The position numbers were made by a program, and so were the translations under genes. DNA of 64,000 bases from positions 1 to 64,000 of the IMG/VR virus record IMGVR_UViG_3300012936_000004; one strand, given 5' to 3'. The notes below the pieces were generated by a model. The model saw only the letters and a program-made list of their open reading frames with translations. It did not search any database and was not told the DNA's origin. The DNA is from a virus. Positions 1 to 7,899 of this stretch are shown here, in pieces; positions within the stretch are counted from its first letter, which is position 1; each line of letters begins with the position of its first letter.

Positions 1-26
1 GGACTTGCTGGAAATTCTATAGCCAT
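1..26 (-). CDS. Virion fibre-type protein, 5' end only (partial)
   Basis: Only the first nine codons lie in the window, reading MAIEFPASP. They resemble the start of the next gene (MAINFPNNP), so this is probably a paralogous fibre or structural protein continuing beyond the left edge. A late box lies 23 bp upstream. Nothing can be said about the rest of the protein. Confidence 0.5.
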
Positions 27-49
27 AATTTTTCTTTCTCACTTTACTA

Positions 50-56
50 TATTTAT
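50..56 (-). promoter_or_regulatory. T4-type late promoter box ATAAATA
   Basis: The minus strand reads ATAAATA here, 23 bp upstream of the ATG of the partial gene at the left edge. It matches the core of the T4 late consensus TATAAATA. Confidence 0.6.
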
Positions 57-775
57 TATATTGAACTAATGTCTTTAATAACGATACTACCGGTCATTGC
101 TGGATGAGAAGTACAAATATATCTAAATGTATGTGCTCCTGTGAAAGTTGCGGCAGGTATTTGCCAATACAAAATACCTGTATTTTTTCCTTGTGCATTT
201 GTTTCACGTGCTTCGGTACCATTTGGATCAATATACACCAGTGTTTCACTATAGTTTGTAAAACCACCTCCTGTATTTCTTTGTATAGCAAAAGGATGTG
301 CTCCTGCCAATGGATTTAAATTAAATGCAATAGTAGTTCCACTAATTGCATAAATTGTTGGATTATCTGTACTTCCATATTGATTTTCAAATTTATATGA
401 TGTATTGCCATTATATGTAACATCAAGTTTCGTAATAGCAGGATATCCTATACTACCAATTGGTGTTGTTCCAACTTTTGATCCAGCTGGCAATGTAACT
501 GCACCAGATACAGCATCTGCTGTAATTTGCCCTGCGCCTATATGAATAGTATTACCAGCTAAATGTAAATCTTTCCATCTCTGACTTGCAGAACCTAAAT
601 CATATATATCAGTTGTAGCAGGTAAAACATCAAACTGTAATGCTGATAAGTTTGCATATACTGCGGCTTGATCTGATAAATCCCATTTAGTGTTTGCACT
701 ATCATATGTATATGTCAAGTTATCAACTACAAATGTATCGCCGTTGCTTGGATTATTTGGAAAGTTTATTGCCAT
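56..775 (-). CDS. Virion fibre-type protein with C-terminal cupredoxin-like domain
   Basis: This 239-residue protein starts MAINFPNNPSNGD, a start typical of fibre and neck proteins of marine T4-like phages. Residues about 20-70 carry the TYTYDSANTKW and DLGSASQRWKDL fibre-type patterns. Residues about 120-239 look like a cupredoxin: His160 in HPFAI and Cys221, His224, Met227 in CTSHPAM match the type-1 copper ligand set, with amicyanin-like loop spacing (C-x2-H-x2-M). It lies in the late virion block. The fibre role and copper binding are inferred; the four-ligand pattern is visible. No signal peptide is seen, as expected for a virion protein. Confidence 0.65.
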   Translation of the reverse strand: MAINFPNNPSNGDTFVVDNLTYTYDSANTKWDLSDQAAVYANLSALQFDVLPATTDIYDLGSASQRWKDLHLAGNTIHIGAGQITADAVSGAVTLPAGSKVGTTPIGSIGYPAITKLDVTYNGNTSYKFENQYGSTDNPTIYAISGTTIAFNLNPLAGAHPFAIQRNTGGGFTNYSETLVYIDPNGTEARETNAQGKNTGILYWQIPAATFTGAHTFRYICTSHPAMTGSIVIKDISSI

Positions 776-790
776 TATTAAAGTCCTGTG

Positions 791-2014
791 CTATATTGCC
801 AATTCAACTGTTGAATCAGACGAGATTATATGTACACCATCTGTTGCTGTTACTCTAAATGTAAATGTACCGTTGTCAGCTGAATCTACACTAGGTGTTA
901 ATGTAAATGTTCCGTCATTGTTGTTCACAATAGTTGCTTGTGCTTGTGTACTCGGAGATGTTACATAACCATATGTAATATCAAATCCTTCTGGATCTGT
1001 TGCCGCTGTTGTAATAGTTGTAGTTGATCCATCTGTAGCAAGTGTATAACTTGCGTTTGCTTGTGTTGTCCATGTAACTGCTTGGTTAGGTCCATTATAA
1101 ACTCTATCCCATGAACTACCATTCCAAATATATAAACTACCTGTATCAGTTGTAAAAGCAAAATCACCTGTTGTGTTTCCACTACTAGGTAAACTAATTG
1201 CATTTGCATAAGTTGTTACTTGGTTTGCTTGCTGTACTGCACCACTTGTTGAATACTCAGGAATACTAACAATATCTCCTAAGTCACATGCTTCTTGTAA
1301 TATAATAGATGTTCCATTTGTAGCGGTATAGTCTGATTCATCAAGTAAAATACCATTTATAAACACTGCAATCATATTAATATCATAATTCATAGTAAAT
1401 GTTGTTTGGCCTTGTGTAGCAGTGAATGTATTAAGTTCGTAACCTTGATTTGCAGCCGCTTCTAATATTGCAAGTCTATTATCTAAACTTGTTTCTGCAC
1501 TTGTTGCACGACTAATTTCTGTTAACACTTCTGCTTGTGCAAATGATTTTGAATCACTAATTGCATCTATAGCCGCACCAACTGCAAAATTTTGATGTGC
1601 CCAATCTTTTGCTGTGAGATAATCATCTTCAATTCTTATTTTAGTGTAATACGTATTAGTATCGTTTGGATCATAACTTGGAGCATTTTCAATTAAGTAT
1701 GTCTCGTGATCATCTGCATTTGTTTTAATTTTAAGGCTATAATCATTCTTAGAACTTTCTATTGTTTGAATAATTATTTTAATTTCGTGTGTTTGGTTAT
1801 CTAAATTTGGTGCAGTAGAAAAAACAATTGCATTATTAATAATATTATAATTATTTGTATCAACGTAACTGTCATTATGATATACTTTGTGTGTTGCACC
1901 ACTTGGAAAATCCAAGTCATTACTTAAAGTATCAGCACCACCAAAAGTTACTTGGTTTAGTGCGGCTGTATATGTAAAGATTTGTCTTCTTTTGTGTACT
2001 AACGCAAATGACAT
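791..2014 (-). CDS. Virion fibre/adhesin protein with Ig-like C-terminus
   Basis: A 407-residue structural protein. The N-terminus (FTYTAALNQVTFGG) matches the N-terminus of the next gene (FTYVYTAGINQGTFSG), suggesting a shared virion attachment domain. The middle has YTATQGQTTF-like and VFINGILLD segments common in fibre modules. The last 100 residues (ATDPEGFDITY, NNDGTFTLTPS, TFRVTATDG) look like an Ig- or cadherin-like beta domain that could bind a surface sugar. A late box lies 27 bp upstream. The exact virion position is unknown. Confidence 0.6.
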   Translation of the reverse strand: MSFALVHKRRQIFTYTAALNQVTFGGADTLSNDLDFPSGATHKVYHNDSYVDTNNYNIINNAIVFSTAPNLDNQTHEIKIIIQTIESSKNDYSLKIKTNADDHETYLIENAPSYDPNDTNTYYTKIRIEDDYLTAKDWAHQNFAVGAAIDAISDSKSFAQAEVLTEISRATSAETSLDNRLAILEAAANQGYELNTFTATQGQTTFTMNYDINMIAVFINGILLDESDYTATNGTSIILQEACDLGDIVSIPEYSTSGAVQQANQVTTYANAISLPSSGNTTGDFAFTTDTGSLYIWNGSSWDRVYNGPNQAVTWTTQANASYTLATDGSTTTITTAATDPEGFDITYGYVTSPSTQAQATIVNNNDGTFTLTPSVDSADNGTFTFRVTATDGVHIISSDSTVELAI

Positions 2015-2040
2015 TACTACGGATCCTTATAATAATAGTA

Positions 2041-2658
2041 TTATTTATCCGTAAGTACCCAACCCTCTGAAGTGTCAAAGTATACAAGACCTAGTGCGGC
2101 TCTGTTACTGTTAATAACTAAGTTCTCCGCAATACCCATAATTAAATGTCCGTTACGGTCTACTGTAATTGGATTATTTTTACTGTTGCCTTTTATATCA
2201 ACAATTTTGACTTCATTACCGAAATCAGGAGTTTGTGGTAATGTAACTGTTACTGTGTTTAAACTTGTATCAATAAAATACTTGCCTTGAACTATTGCTG
2301 TAAAATCTGAATTTTCATTATACCATGCACCCATTCGGTTGTCAATAGCATTTATTGTTTCAGTACGAGTAAATGAATCAATTAAAGCACTTTCAAGTTC
2401 AGTAATAATCTGAACTTCAGTACCAGCCGCTGGACTAGTTGTTAATGTAACACTGTGTTCAGCTTGAGAATAACTTGTAGGAGGTACAAGTACACCATCT
2501 AAAAATACAAGTACTTCTCCAAATGTAGGAAGGAAAAGTGTTTCGCCGTTGTCGTCTACTCCACTAAATGTACCTTGATTTATACCCGCTGTATAAACAT
2601 AGGTAAATCGTTTTGTTTTAAATACTCCGCTATTTGGATCATTACCGAGATAAGGCAT
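2041..2658 (-). CDS. Virion structural protein, fibre/baseplate family
   Basis: A 205-residue protein starting MPYLGNDPN, a frequent start in marine T4-like structural proteins. It shares the KRFTYVYTAGINQGTFSG attachment motif with the downstream 407-residue protein. A VLVFLDGVLVPP motif and beta-rich C-terminus fit a fibre or baseplate-edge protein. It sits between other late genes. Its exact role is not known. Confidence 0.6.
   Translation of the reverse strand: MPYLGNDPNSGVFKTKRFTYVYTAGINQGTFSGVDDNGETLFLPTFGEVLVFLDGVLVPPTSYSQAEHSVTLTTSPAAGTEVQIITELESALIDSFTRTETINAIDNRMGAWYNENSDFTAIVQGKYFIDTSLNTVTVTLPQTPDFGNEVKIVDIKGNSKNNPITVDRNGHLIMGIAENLVINSNRAALGLVYFDTSEGWVLTDK
2042..2048 (-). promoter_or_regulatory. 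T4-type late promoter box
   Basis: ATAAATA on the minus strand, 27 bp before the ATG of the 407-residue fibre gene. It overlaps the stop codon of the gene upstream. Confidence 0.6.
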
Positions 2659-2659
2659 C

Positions 2660-2995
2660 TTACGTTATCTCCAATACTGTCATTAGCACATTAAAACTAT
2701 TATCCCAATTACTACGTACTTGTACACTGTCTCCAGTTTCAAGTGCAATACGATTGCCGCCCATGCATTCTAATGTACTACCCGGAACAATAGGCGCATT
2801 TTTAATATAAAAAACATCATCTCCGTCGGTATTTAAAACTTTAATATCAACAAAAATAGTCTCCATTAAAATATTAGCACACCCAAGTCCTAGTACTGTA
2901 CTAGTTGTACTAGCAGGAACGGTATATATGTTTGCAAAGGTATTCTTAGAATGCAAGCTACCATCAAATGTTTTTAACTTAAATGTATTTGCCAT
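2660..2995 (-). CDS. Small beta-rich virion protein
   Basis: A 111-residue protein (MANTFKLKTFDGS) with an alternating hydrophobic pattern and no signal peptide. One base separates it from the next fibre gene, inside the late virion block. Similar small proteins accompany fibre genes in marine T4-like phages. No specific function is recognised. Confidence 0.5.
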   Translation of the reverse strand: MANTFKLKTFDGSLHSKNTFANIYTVPASTTSTVLGLGCANILMETIFVDIKVLNTDGDDVFYIKNAPIVPGSTLECMGGNRIALETGDSVQVRSNWDNSFNVLMTVLEIT

Positions 2996-3004
2996 TCGTT
3001 TACC

Positions 3005-3343
3005 TTAAACCGAAAAGATTAATGCAAACAAATCATCGTGTACGTGTGCGCCGCCAGATCCACCGCCCCCTGACGCAATTTGTCCGATTGCATCGTCGAG
3101 ATCATTGATTACATTTTTTAAATTATTGGAGGTACTGTATGTAAGTTGGCTACTGTCAACTGATAAGTTTTCTTCAGTTACCTCAAGGAGCGTTACAATA
3201 GTTTCGCCACTACCGTCATTTTTTTTAAAATACAAACGACCATCAAAAGTATTAAGTGCAATTTCTCCAAATACAACGTCTGTAGTACCAGGTACCGAAT
3301 TCTGTGTATTAGATCGTTTATGTTTTAATACTGTCGTAGACAT
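3005..3343 (-). CDS. Tail-fibre N-terminal-type protein
   Basis: The 112-residue product starts MSTTVLKHKRSN and contains VFGEIALNTFDGRLYFKKNDG, the classic module found at the base of phage tail fibres and tropism determinants. It ends with a Gly-rich GGGGSGG segment and HVHDDL. It is much shorter than a full fibre, so it may be a connector, with the distal parts encoded by neighbours. A late box lies 28 bp upstream. Confidence 0.6.
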   Translation of the reverse strand: MSTTVLKHKRSNTQNSVPGTTDVVFGEIALNTFDGRLYFKKNDGSGETIVTLLEVTEENLSVDSSQLTYSTSNNLKNVINDLDDAIGQIASGGGGSGGAHVHDDLFALIFSV

Positions 3344-3371
3344 TGTTTAGAGCTTTCTTTATGTTATAATA

Positions 3372-3378
3372 TATTTAT
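3372..3378 (-). promoter_or_regulatory. T4-type late promoter box
   Basis: ATAAATA on the minus strand, 28 bp upstream of the ATG of the tail-fibre-type gene ending at 3343. Confidence 0.65.
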
Positions 3379-3725
3379 TTTTCTTTTTTGGGTTTTTTCG
3401 GTAGTTCCTTCATATCACCTATTTTGCCGCCGTCGGTAATTCCCATTTCTTCTCTAAATTTGTCCATACTTTCGTCACTATCTTCTGCTGTGGTGTCTGC
3501 ATCTGCATCACCAGGCTCACTAAGTATTTGGTCAACATACTTAGAGTCTTTTCCCATTTCGGCTTTACGCATTTCTAATTCCTGATCTTGTGGAGACATC
3601 ATTACTTTTTTCTCATCAGGAATATCACTTGCAGGCGTTGTATTAGGCATATCCACACCCGGGTTACCATCGCCATCTATTTTAATATTGATCGGTACGT
3701 TTATAACAAACTCTCTAGCTTTCAT
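3375..3725 (-). CDS. Acidic protein with capsid-targeting-like N-terminus
   Basis: A 116-residue acidic protein of unknown function. It begins MKAREFVINVP, resembling the basic-amphipathic starts of other late genes in this window (MRARELLTE, MRAKELLTV). The rest is low-complexity, rich in Asp, Glu and Lys, ending PKKPKKEK. It has its own late box 21 bp upstream and lies next to virion genes. Packaging in the head is an inference from the N-terminus only; it lacks the clear (L/I)xE cleavage site of the better candidates. Confidence 0.5.
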   Translation of the reverse strand: MKAREFVINVPINIKIDGDGNPGVDMPNTTPASDIPDEKKVMMSPQDQELEMRKAEMGKDSKYVDQILSEPGDADADTTAEDSDESMDKFREEMGITDGGKIGDMKELPKKPKKEK

Positions 3726-3746
3726 TGTACTATTCCTCGTTGCATA

Positions 3747-3753
3747 TATTTAT
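3747..3753 (-). promoter_or_regulatory. T4-type late promoter box
   Basis: ATAAATA on the minus strand 21 bp upstream of the ATG at 3725, followed by GAGGAA as ribosome binding site. Confidence 0.65.
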
Positions 3754-3759
3754 CCAAAA

Positions 3760-4119
3760 CTATGCTGTTAGAAATTTTTCCAACTCCGGCGCTTTCCAAC
3801 CTTCCGGTTTAAGTACTTTGCCATCTTCACGTTTGCGTACTTTGCCTGTTTCTGGATCGATTTTAGCAAAGTTTGTATCCATAACTTCACGCCATGCACC
3901 TTCACCGTCCCAGCCTGCGGCTCGAATTGCACCCATAGTTACAACTAAAATATCTACTAGTGCATCTAACTGTTCTACTTTATCATTGTTTTGAATAGCT
4001 TCTTCTAGCTCTTCTGTTTCTTCTCGAATTAAATCGAGATACATTTTATAGTTTGCTTCGCTTGCTGGTTGGTCACATGCTGTGCCAAAGGTTTCAATAT
4101 CTTTAAACGGATTTGTCAT
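3760..4119 (-). CDS. mazG: MazG-like nucleotide pyrophosphohydrolase
   Basis: The 119-residue protein has the MazG/all-alpha NTP-PPase core: EETEELEEA near residue 35 and EQLDALVDILV near residue 52, giving the EExxE...ExxD metal-binding arrangement. The family hydrolyses (d)NTPs to monophosphates, and phage versions have been linked to nucleotide recycling and ppGpp control. The length fits single-domain phage MazG. It abuts the small gene upstream (TGA directly followed by ATG), suggesting translational coupling. Confidence 0.8.
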   Translation of the reverse strand: MTNPFKDIETFGTACDQPASEANYKMYLDLIREETEELEEAIQNNDKVEQLDALVDILVVTMGAIRAAGWDGEGAWREVMDTNFAKIDPETGKVRKREDGKVLKPEGWKAPELEKFLTA

Positions 4120-4299
4120 TCAGTCCTCTTTTTGTTTAGTTAATTCTTCGATACGACTGTCGAACCATTTTTCTACAACAATCATTTCGTTATCATTTAA
4201 ATCCCATCTTTCTTTAGCATGACCATTTACTGTTTTCAACATTCTATGTTCGTAAGTTAAGTATGCAAGTATATTCATATCGATACTATTCAGTGCCAT
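4120..4299 (-). CDS. Small hypothetical protein upstream of MazG
   Basis: A 59-residue reading frame (MALNSIDMNIL... ending EELTKQKED) whose stop codon touches the mazG start. A GAGGAGAATT ribosome binding site precedes the ATG. The sequence is helical and charged with no recognised motif. Coupling to mazG and a good ribosome site support it as a real gene. Confidence 0.6.
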   Translation of the reverse strand: MALNSIDMNILAYLTYEHRMLKTVNGHAKERWDLNDNEMIVVEKWFDSRIEELTKQKED

Positions 4300-4315
4300 G
4301 CTAATTCTCCTCTAG

Positions 4316-4621
4316 TTAAACGGCAAAACTCTCTCCACACCCACAACTCGCTGTTGCATTCGGGTTAACGACGGTTAAGTAGCTACCGCCTAGCTCTTGT
4401 ACATAATCAACTGTACAACCATATAAAAACATTTCTGCCATTGGATCTATACTTAGCATAGTTCCTACTAGATTACCTGTAGGAGTATCTGCAAACCCCC
4501 ATTCATATTTAAAACCGCTACAACCACCTCCTAGTACGGCTAACGTTACGAAATTCTTATCGTGTTTTTCTAGCATTTGTTGGAGATAAGTTTCAGCGGC
4601 TTCTGTAATTGTTAATAGCAT
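4316..4621 (-). CDS. A-type iron-sulfur carrier (IscA/ErpA/HesB family)
   Basis: This 101-residue protein has the three conserved cysteines of A-type carriers: one in GGGCSGFKY (about residue 34) and the C-terminal pair in SCGCGESF. The family transfers Fe-S clusters to apoproteins. It lies directly before a ferredoxin gene in map order and the two are probably co-expressed from the late box at 4647. Phage copies of this family occur in marine T4-like viruses; the target here is unknown, perhaps the ferredoxin or a host enzyme. Confidence 0.85.
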   Translation of the reverse strand: MLLTITEAAETYLQQMLEKHDKNFVTLAVLGGGCSGFKYEWGFADTPTGNLVGTMLSIDPMAEMFLYGCTVDYVQELGGSYLTVVNPNATASCGCGESFAV

Positions 4622-4646
4622 AAATGACCCTTTCGGTTATTTGAAG

Positions 4647-4653
4647 TATTTAT
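4647..4653 (-). promoter_or_regulatory. T4-type late promoter box
   Basis: ATAAATA on the minus strand 25 bp upstream of the Fe-S carrier gene. It overlaps the 3' end of the ferredoxin gene. Confidence 0.55.
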
Positions 4654-4985
4654 GAGCCTTTGCCAGGCTTCTCACTAAAATGTTCAATTTTATTTTCAAC
4701 ACCATCCCATTCTTTTGCGTCAGGTAATGGATCTATTTGTTCGTAAATTACTGGCCAAATTTCGCTATACTTACGATTAAAGTCTACCCACTGTTCTGCT
4801 TCTGGATCCATGTCTGATTTAATTGCTTCTGCTGGACACTCTGGTTCACAGACTCCACAATCAATACATTCGTCGGGGTGAATAACAAGCATGTTTTCAC
4901 CTTCGTAAAAGCAGTCAACTGGACATACGGACACACAATCTGTGTACTTGCATTTTATACAAGCATCATTAACTATGAATGTCAC
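4650..4985 (-). CDS. fdxA: 7Fe-type ferredoxin (FdxA family)
   Basis: The 111-residue product matches bacterial 7Fe ferredoxins: [17 protein letters not shown] at residues about 9-25 and [16 protein letters not shown] at about 40-55 provide the [3Fe-4S] and [4Fe-4S] ligands. The C-terminal extension ([12 protein letters not shown]) is also typical of the alphaproteobacterial FdxA form. It is a cytoplasmic electron carrier. It neighbours an Fe-S cluster carrier, and a host-derived origin is likely. Confidence 0.9.
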   Translation of the reverse strand: MTFIVNDACIKCKYTDCVSVCPVDCFYEGENMLVIHPDECIDCGVCEPECPAEAIKSDMDPEAEQWVDFNRKYSEIWPVIYEQIDPLPDAKEWDGVENKIEHFSEKPGKGS

Positions 4986-4991
4986 AATTGT

Positions 4992-5276
4992 TTACCCTTT
5001 CTGTAGTTTAAGAAATGCCTTAATCATTGAATCTTTAGTAGAACGTCGGTCTAAATCTGCACCGAACTTTTCTTTAGCAAGTTCGTCGATTTGCAACTTA
5101 GTCATTTTACTAAGACTTGCTTTATTTTCACCCTTAGGCTTTGCCGCTTTTTTAGGTGTTACTGTTACTGGTTTAGTTACAGACTTTGCAGATTTAATTT
5201 TTTTACCTGCATCACTGTCACTAATATTTACCTCAGGTGGACTTACACCTAAAAGTTTTTTAATTGTACTAAACAT
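4992..5276 (-). CDS. Lys-rich protein with SAP/Rho-N-like C-terminus
   Basis: A 94-residue basic protein. Residues 20-55 are low-complexity Lys/Ala/Pro. The C-terminal 35 residues (LQIDELAKEKFGADLDRRSTKDSMI) resemble the small helical HeH/SAP/Rho-N fold that contacts nucleic acid, including the DxR..K..MI pattern. Its start overlaps the stop of the 85-residue gene upstream by one base. A DNA-binding role is an inference. Confidence 0.5.
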   Translation of the reverse strand: MFSTIKKLLGVSPPEVNISDSDAGKKIKSAKSVTKPVTVTPKKAAKPKGENKASLSKMTKLQIDELAKEKFGADLDRRSTKDSMIKAFLKLQKG

Positions 5277-5533
5277 TAAATTTCTCCTTTTAATACTGTT
5301 TGTGTTAGAAGTTTAAACGTAAGCATGTCTTGTTTTTTGTAAAACCAAATCTCAATACCACGCATATGATTTTCTATTTTCCAACTACCATAATCATTAC
5401 CGAATTGTGTGTTAAGCATGTCATTAAATTTTTCTTTATTAAAGTAAGATTCTTTAATGAATAATGTGCAGTAATGCCTATTATCATGACACCAACTTGC
5501 ACACCATTCTAAATTTAACGACAGTTCGCCCAT
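5276..5533 (-). CDS. Hypothetical protein
   Basis: An 85-residue protein starting MGELSLNLEWCASW, with aromatic and cysteine residues in its first 25 positions and no recognised domain. It starts one base before the upstream gene ends and overlaps the downstream gene by one base, so it belongs to a tightly coupled operon with the PTPS-like gene. Confidence 0.55.
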   Translation of the reverse strand: MGELSLNLEWCASWCHDNRHYCTLFIKESYFNKEKFNDMLNTQFGNDYGSWKIENHMRGIEIWFYKKQDMLTFKLLTQTVLKGEI

Positions 5534-5980
5534 TTACTCTGCTCGGTAAATTGCACTATTTGCTCCATGCTCTGCACATTCAACTTCAATACAACGACAA
5601 CGTCCATCAGTCATTTCTGTTACAAGTTGTTGTGCTTTGACCCAAGCATGATAAGCAAACTTTTCTACACCTACTCCGTCGAGTACAGTAATTTCTGCTA
5701 GTTCTACTTGTTCTAGTTGTTTAAAATAATCCATATGAGGATCATCTTTTGTTAAAACAACTTTATGATCAAAATTATCTTCTAACCATGCTTTTAAAGG
5801 CTTTAGGCCTCCAAAGTCTACAACCCAATTACGTTCATCTAATTTATCTGCGGCAAACGTAAACTTAAACTGCAAACTATAACCATGTAATAATTTACAA
5901 TGTGAGTGTGCATTAGGTTGTCTAAAGCAGGCACTTAATCCAATATTATGCCCGTATGTTTTAGTGCTATAATAAGCCAT
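5534..5980 (-). CDS. PTPS/QueD-like pterin-type protein
   Basis: The 148-residue protein aligns over its length with the 6-pyruvoyltetrahydropterin synthase/QueD family: CKLLHGYSLQ near residue 28, the VVDFGGLKPLKAWL core, FDHKVVL and the terminal ECAEHGANSAIY with its catalytic-type Glu and His. Two of the usual three zinc histidines appear replaced: FxAxH reads LSACF, and LHGHS reads LHGYS. It may therefore belong to a divergent subgroup rather than act as classic QueD. No queE, queC or folE lies in the window, so 7-deazaguanine synthesis cannot be inferred. A late box lies about 34 bp upstream. Confidence 0.7.
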   Translation of the reverse strand: MAYYSTKTYGHNIGLSACFRQPNAHSHCKLLHGYSLQFKFTFAADKLDERNWVVDFGGLKPLKAWLEDNFDHKVVLTKDDPHMDYFKQLEQVELAEITVLDGVGVEKFAYHAWVKAQQLVTEMTDGRCRCIEVECAEHGANSAIYRAE

Positions 5981-6014
5981 ATTTTATACTCCTTTTCGTG
6001 TGGAGTGTGCGGAA

Positions 6015-6021
6015 TATTTAT
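6015..6021 (-). promoter_or_regulatory. T4-type late promoter box
   Basis: ATAAATA on the minus strand, about 34 bp before the PTPS-like gene, followed by an AAAAGGAG ribosome site. Confidence 0.6.
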
Positions 6022-6052
6022 AGAGGGGCGAACACTTAGTCCTCTGCATTAC

Positions 6053-6640
6053 TTATCTCTGTTCAATTACTTGATCTGCGAGACCGTAATCTACAGCTTC
6101 TTGCGCTGTCATAAAGTTATCTCTATCCATATCTTTTTCAAAATCGTTAAAAGTCTTGCCTTTATTATTATGCTTTACATACAATTCTGTCAACCGTTTT
6201 TTAAGATATGTTATTTCTTGATATTGTATTTCAATATCACTTTGCATGCCACGAGTGCCACCACTTGGTTGGTGAATCATTGTTCTACTATTTGGTAATA
6301 CATAACGTTTGTTTGGTGCACCTGCTTGTGCTAAAAAACTACCCATACTACATGCTTGACCCATTACAACTGTACATACATCAGGTTTAATATATTGCAT
6401 TGTATCATAAATGCTCATGCCCGCTGTAATAACTCCGCCCGGGCTGTTTATATAAAGTGTAATATCTTTATCTGGATTTTCACTTTCTAAAAACAATAAT
6501 TGACTAACAATTAAGTTAGCCATATAATCTTCTACTGCACCGTTTAGCATTACTACACGATCTTTAAGCAAGCGACTGTAGATATCATAACTACGTTCTC
6601 CTGCACTTGTTTTATCAATAACTATAGGCACTAACGCCAT
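6053..6640 (-). CDS. clpP: ClpP protease subunit
   Basis: This 195-residue protein is a full-length ClpP with an intact catalytic triad: Ser98 in GQACSMGS, His123 in RTMIHQP and Asp172 in KDMDRDNF. The Gly-rich NSPGGV substrate loop is present. ClpP forms the tetradecameric chamber that degrades substrates fed by ClpX or ClpA. Marine T4-like phages have been reported to carry such peptidases. The first 10 bases overlap the small membrane-protein gene upstream. A ClpS gene and a tmRNA elsewhere in the window suggest deliberate control of proteolysis. Confidence 0.95.
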   Translation of the reverse strand: MALVPIVIDKTSAGERSYDIYSRLLKDRVVMLNGAVEDYMANLIVSQLLFLESENPDKDITLYINSPGGVITAGMSIYDTMQYIKPDVCTVVMGQACSMGSFLAQAGAPNKRYVLPNSRTMIHQPSGGTRGMQSDIEIQYQEITYLKKRLTELYVKHNNKGKTFNDFEKDMDRDNFMTAQEAVDYGLADQVIEQR

Positions 6641-6801
6641 TCGTCATCCTCCTGTTGTTTTCTCATTCGACAGTAATATTCTGTCCATAATATATAAATT
6701 CCATATGATATAAATGCTCCTATTGCAGGCAATGTAAAAAAGAAATACATTATTCCATATGCAAAAATTCCAGAAGCAACGTAATCATACCATCTTATCA
6801 T
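6631..6801 (-). CDS. Small membrane protein
   Basis: A 56-residue reading frame ([10 protein letters not shown]... [13 protein letters not shown]) with one long hydrophobic span at residues about 10-40 and a charged C-terminus. Its ATG overlaps the preceding stop as ATGA, and its own end overlaps the clpP start by 10 bases; its terminal codons supply the GGAG ribosome site for clpP. Function unknown. Confidence 0.6.
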   Translation of the reverse strand: MIRWYDYVASGIFAYGIMYFFFTLPAIGAFISYGIYILWTEYYCRMRKQQEDDEWR

Positions 6802-6980
6802 GCGGTCGGCACCAATGGTTTTACATTACTTGTATCGTGATAATCACCTGATTTATAATAGTCTCGACTTGCTTCTTCTTTAATCATCACACCATCTTTC
6901 ATACGGTATGTAATAATTTCTCTACGTACTACACCATCTGTATCACTACTAAATGCTGATTGAAATGGACCTTCGCTCAT
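6798..6980 (-). CDS. Small conserved-type phage protein
   Basis: A 60-residue soluble protein (MSEGPFQSAF... VKPLVPTA) with a central RREIITYRMKDGVMI strand region. The start overlaps the exonuclease stop as ATGA, and the stop overlaps the next membrane gene in the same way. No known domain is recognised. Confidence 0.55.
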   Translation of the reverse strand: MSEGPFQSAFSSDTDGVVRREIITYRMKDGVMIKEEASRDYYKSGDYHDTSNVKPLVPTA

Positions 6981-7513
6981 TGTGTTACTCCTAAATCACT
7001 GTGTGCAATTTGAATTGCTTTGCTTTGATAAAATGCATCTGCATATGCATTATGTAAATTTGTTTGCATCTTTTTTCTTGGATCTTCATTTAATAATTGT
7101 ATTAATGTTCTCGAATCTCTAATTTGCCAAAAGTTCCAAGGTATTGGACGTTGTACACTACGATACATATCTTCTAATATTGTAAAGTCAAAACCATAAC
7201 CTTGACCCCAATAAACATCAACACCTACTACCCAACGTTGCAATGCATCTAAAAACTCTTGTACTGTTACTGCACCTTCTTGGTCAAATGCTTCTTCCAT
7301 TACAGTAGGGTCTTGTTTACTCCACCATGCAATAGTATCATCACTTGCTGTACGTCCAAGTTTGTCTTGATCATCTATACTAATTCTATAATAAAATTTA
7401 TCATAAGGATCTTTAGCAGTAAATGGATCAAATTTAACACCGCCCACAGTTAATACAGTTGCTTGTGGACAAGTGTCAAGTGTTTCTAAATCTAGTGTTG
7501 CATGTATTGTCAT
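6977..7513 (-). CDS. dexA: DexA-like 3'-5' exonuclease (DEDDh)
   Basis: The 178-residue protein has the three exonuclease motifs of the DEDDh family: LDLETLD at residue 7 (Exo I), GYGFDFTIL near residue 106 (Exo II) and HNAYADAFYQ near residue 153 (Exo III with His and Asp). Length and pattern match the phage DexA/Rv2179c-like group, which removes nucleotides from 3' ends. It would act in DNA turnover or RNA trimming in the cytoplasm. It is coupled to both neighbours by overlaps. Confidence 0.8.
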   Translation of the reverse strand: MTIHATLDLETLDTCPQATVLTVGGVKFDPFTAKDPYDKFYYRISIDDQDKLGRTASDDTIAWWSKQDPTVMEEAFDQEGAVTVQEFLDALQRWVVGVDVYWGQGYGFDFTILEDMYRSVQRPIPWNFWQIRDSRTLIQLLNEDPRKKMQTNLHNAYADAFYQSKAIQIAHSDLGVTQ

Positions 7514-7890
7514 TAATTACGTCTCATTGTACTAGCTTCTACAGCCTGTTTACGACTTGTAACTGGCATAAGATTGCTTTTATGTGTTGTTGCAATACCA
7601 ATTATATAGTCACCGGTGTACTGTTGTCTATCTTTTTTTGGTGCTATACCAGCAACACTATCGCTAGTACGAATACGCTTACTATCAGTACTAGTTTCAA
7701 TAGGAATGTCTTTATTTTTAACATCTTTTCTATTAGCCTTTTTTTCTGCTAACTGATCAGGATGCACACCCATTTTAGTAAGCCACTTATCGTGTTCTGC
7801 TTGTGCTCGCTGTTGTTTAGCATTTGGTTTTTTACGTTTACGATTGTACCGTGTTGTGGTCATATGTGGACCAACAAGATGCATACTCAT
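7513..7890 (-). CDS. Basic hypothetical phage protein
   Basis: A 125-residue basic protein with an RYNRKRKKPNAKQQ patch near residue 15, a helical middle and a C-terminal YTGDYIIGIATTHKSNLMPV stretch. Met10 is an alternative start. It shares one base with the exonuclease start. It resembles conserved unknown proteins of marine T4-like phages; no function is assigned. Confidence 0.55.
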   Translation of the reverse strand: MSMHLVGPHMTTTRYNRKRKKPNAKQQRAQAEHDKWLTKMGVHPDQLAEKKANRKDVKNKDIPIETSTDSKRIRTSDSVAGIAPKKDRQQYTGDYIIGIATTHKSNLMPVTSRKQAVEASTMRRN

Positions 7891-7899
7891 AATTACCTC

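Noticed and set aside
104-319. Plus-strand open frame inside the fibre gene
   Set aside because: It is a shadow of the minus-strand fibre gene, with Cys-rich random composition and no ribosome site.
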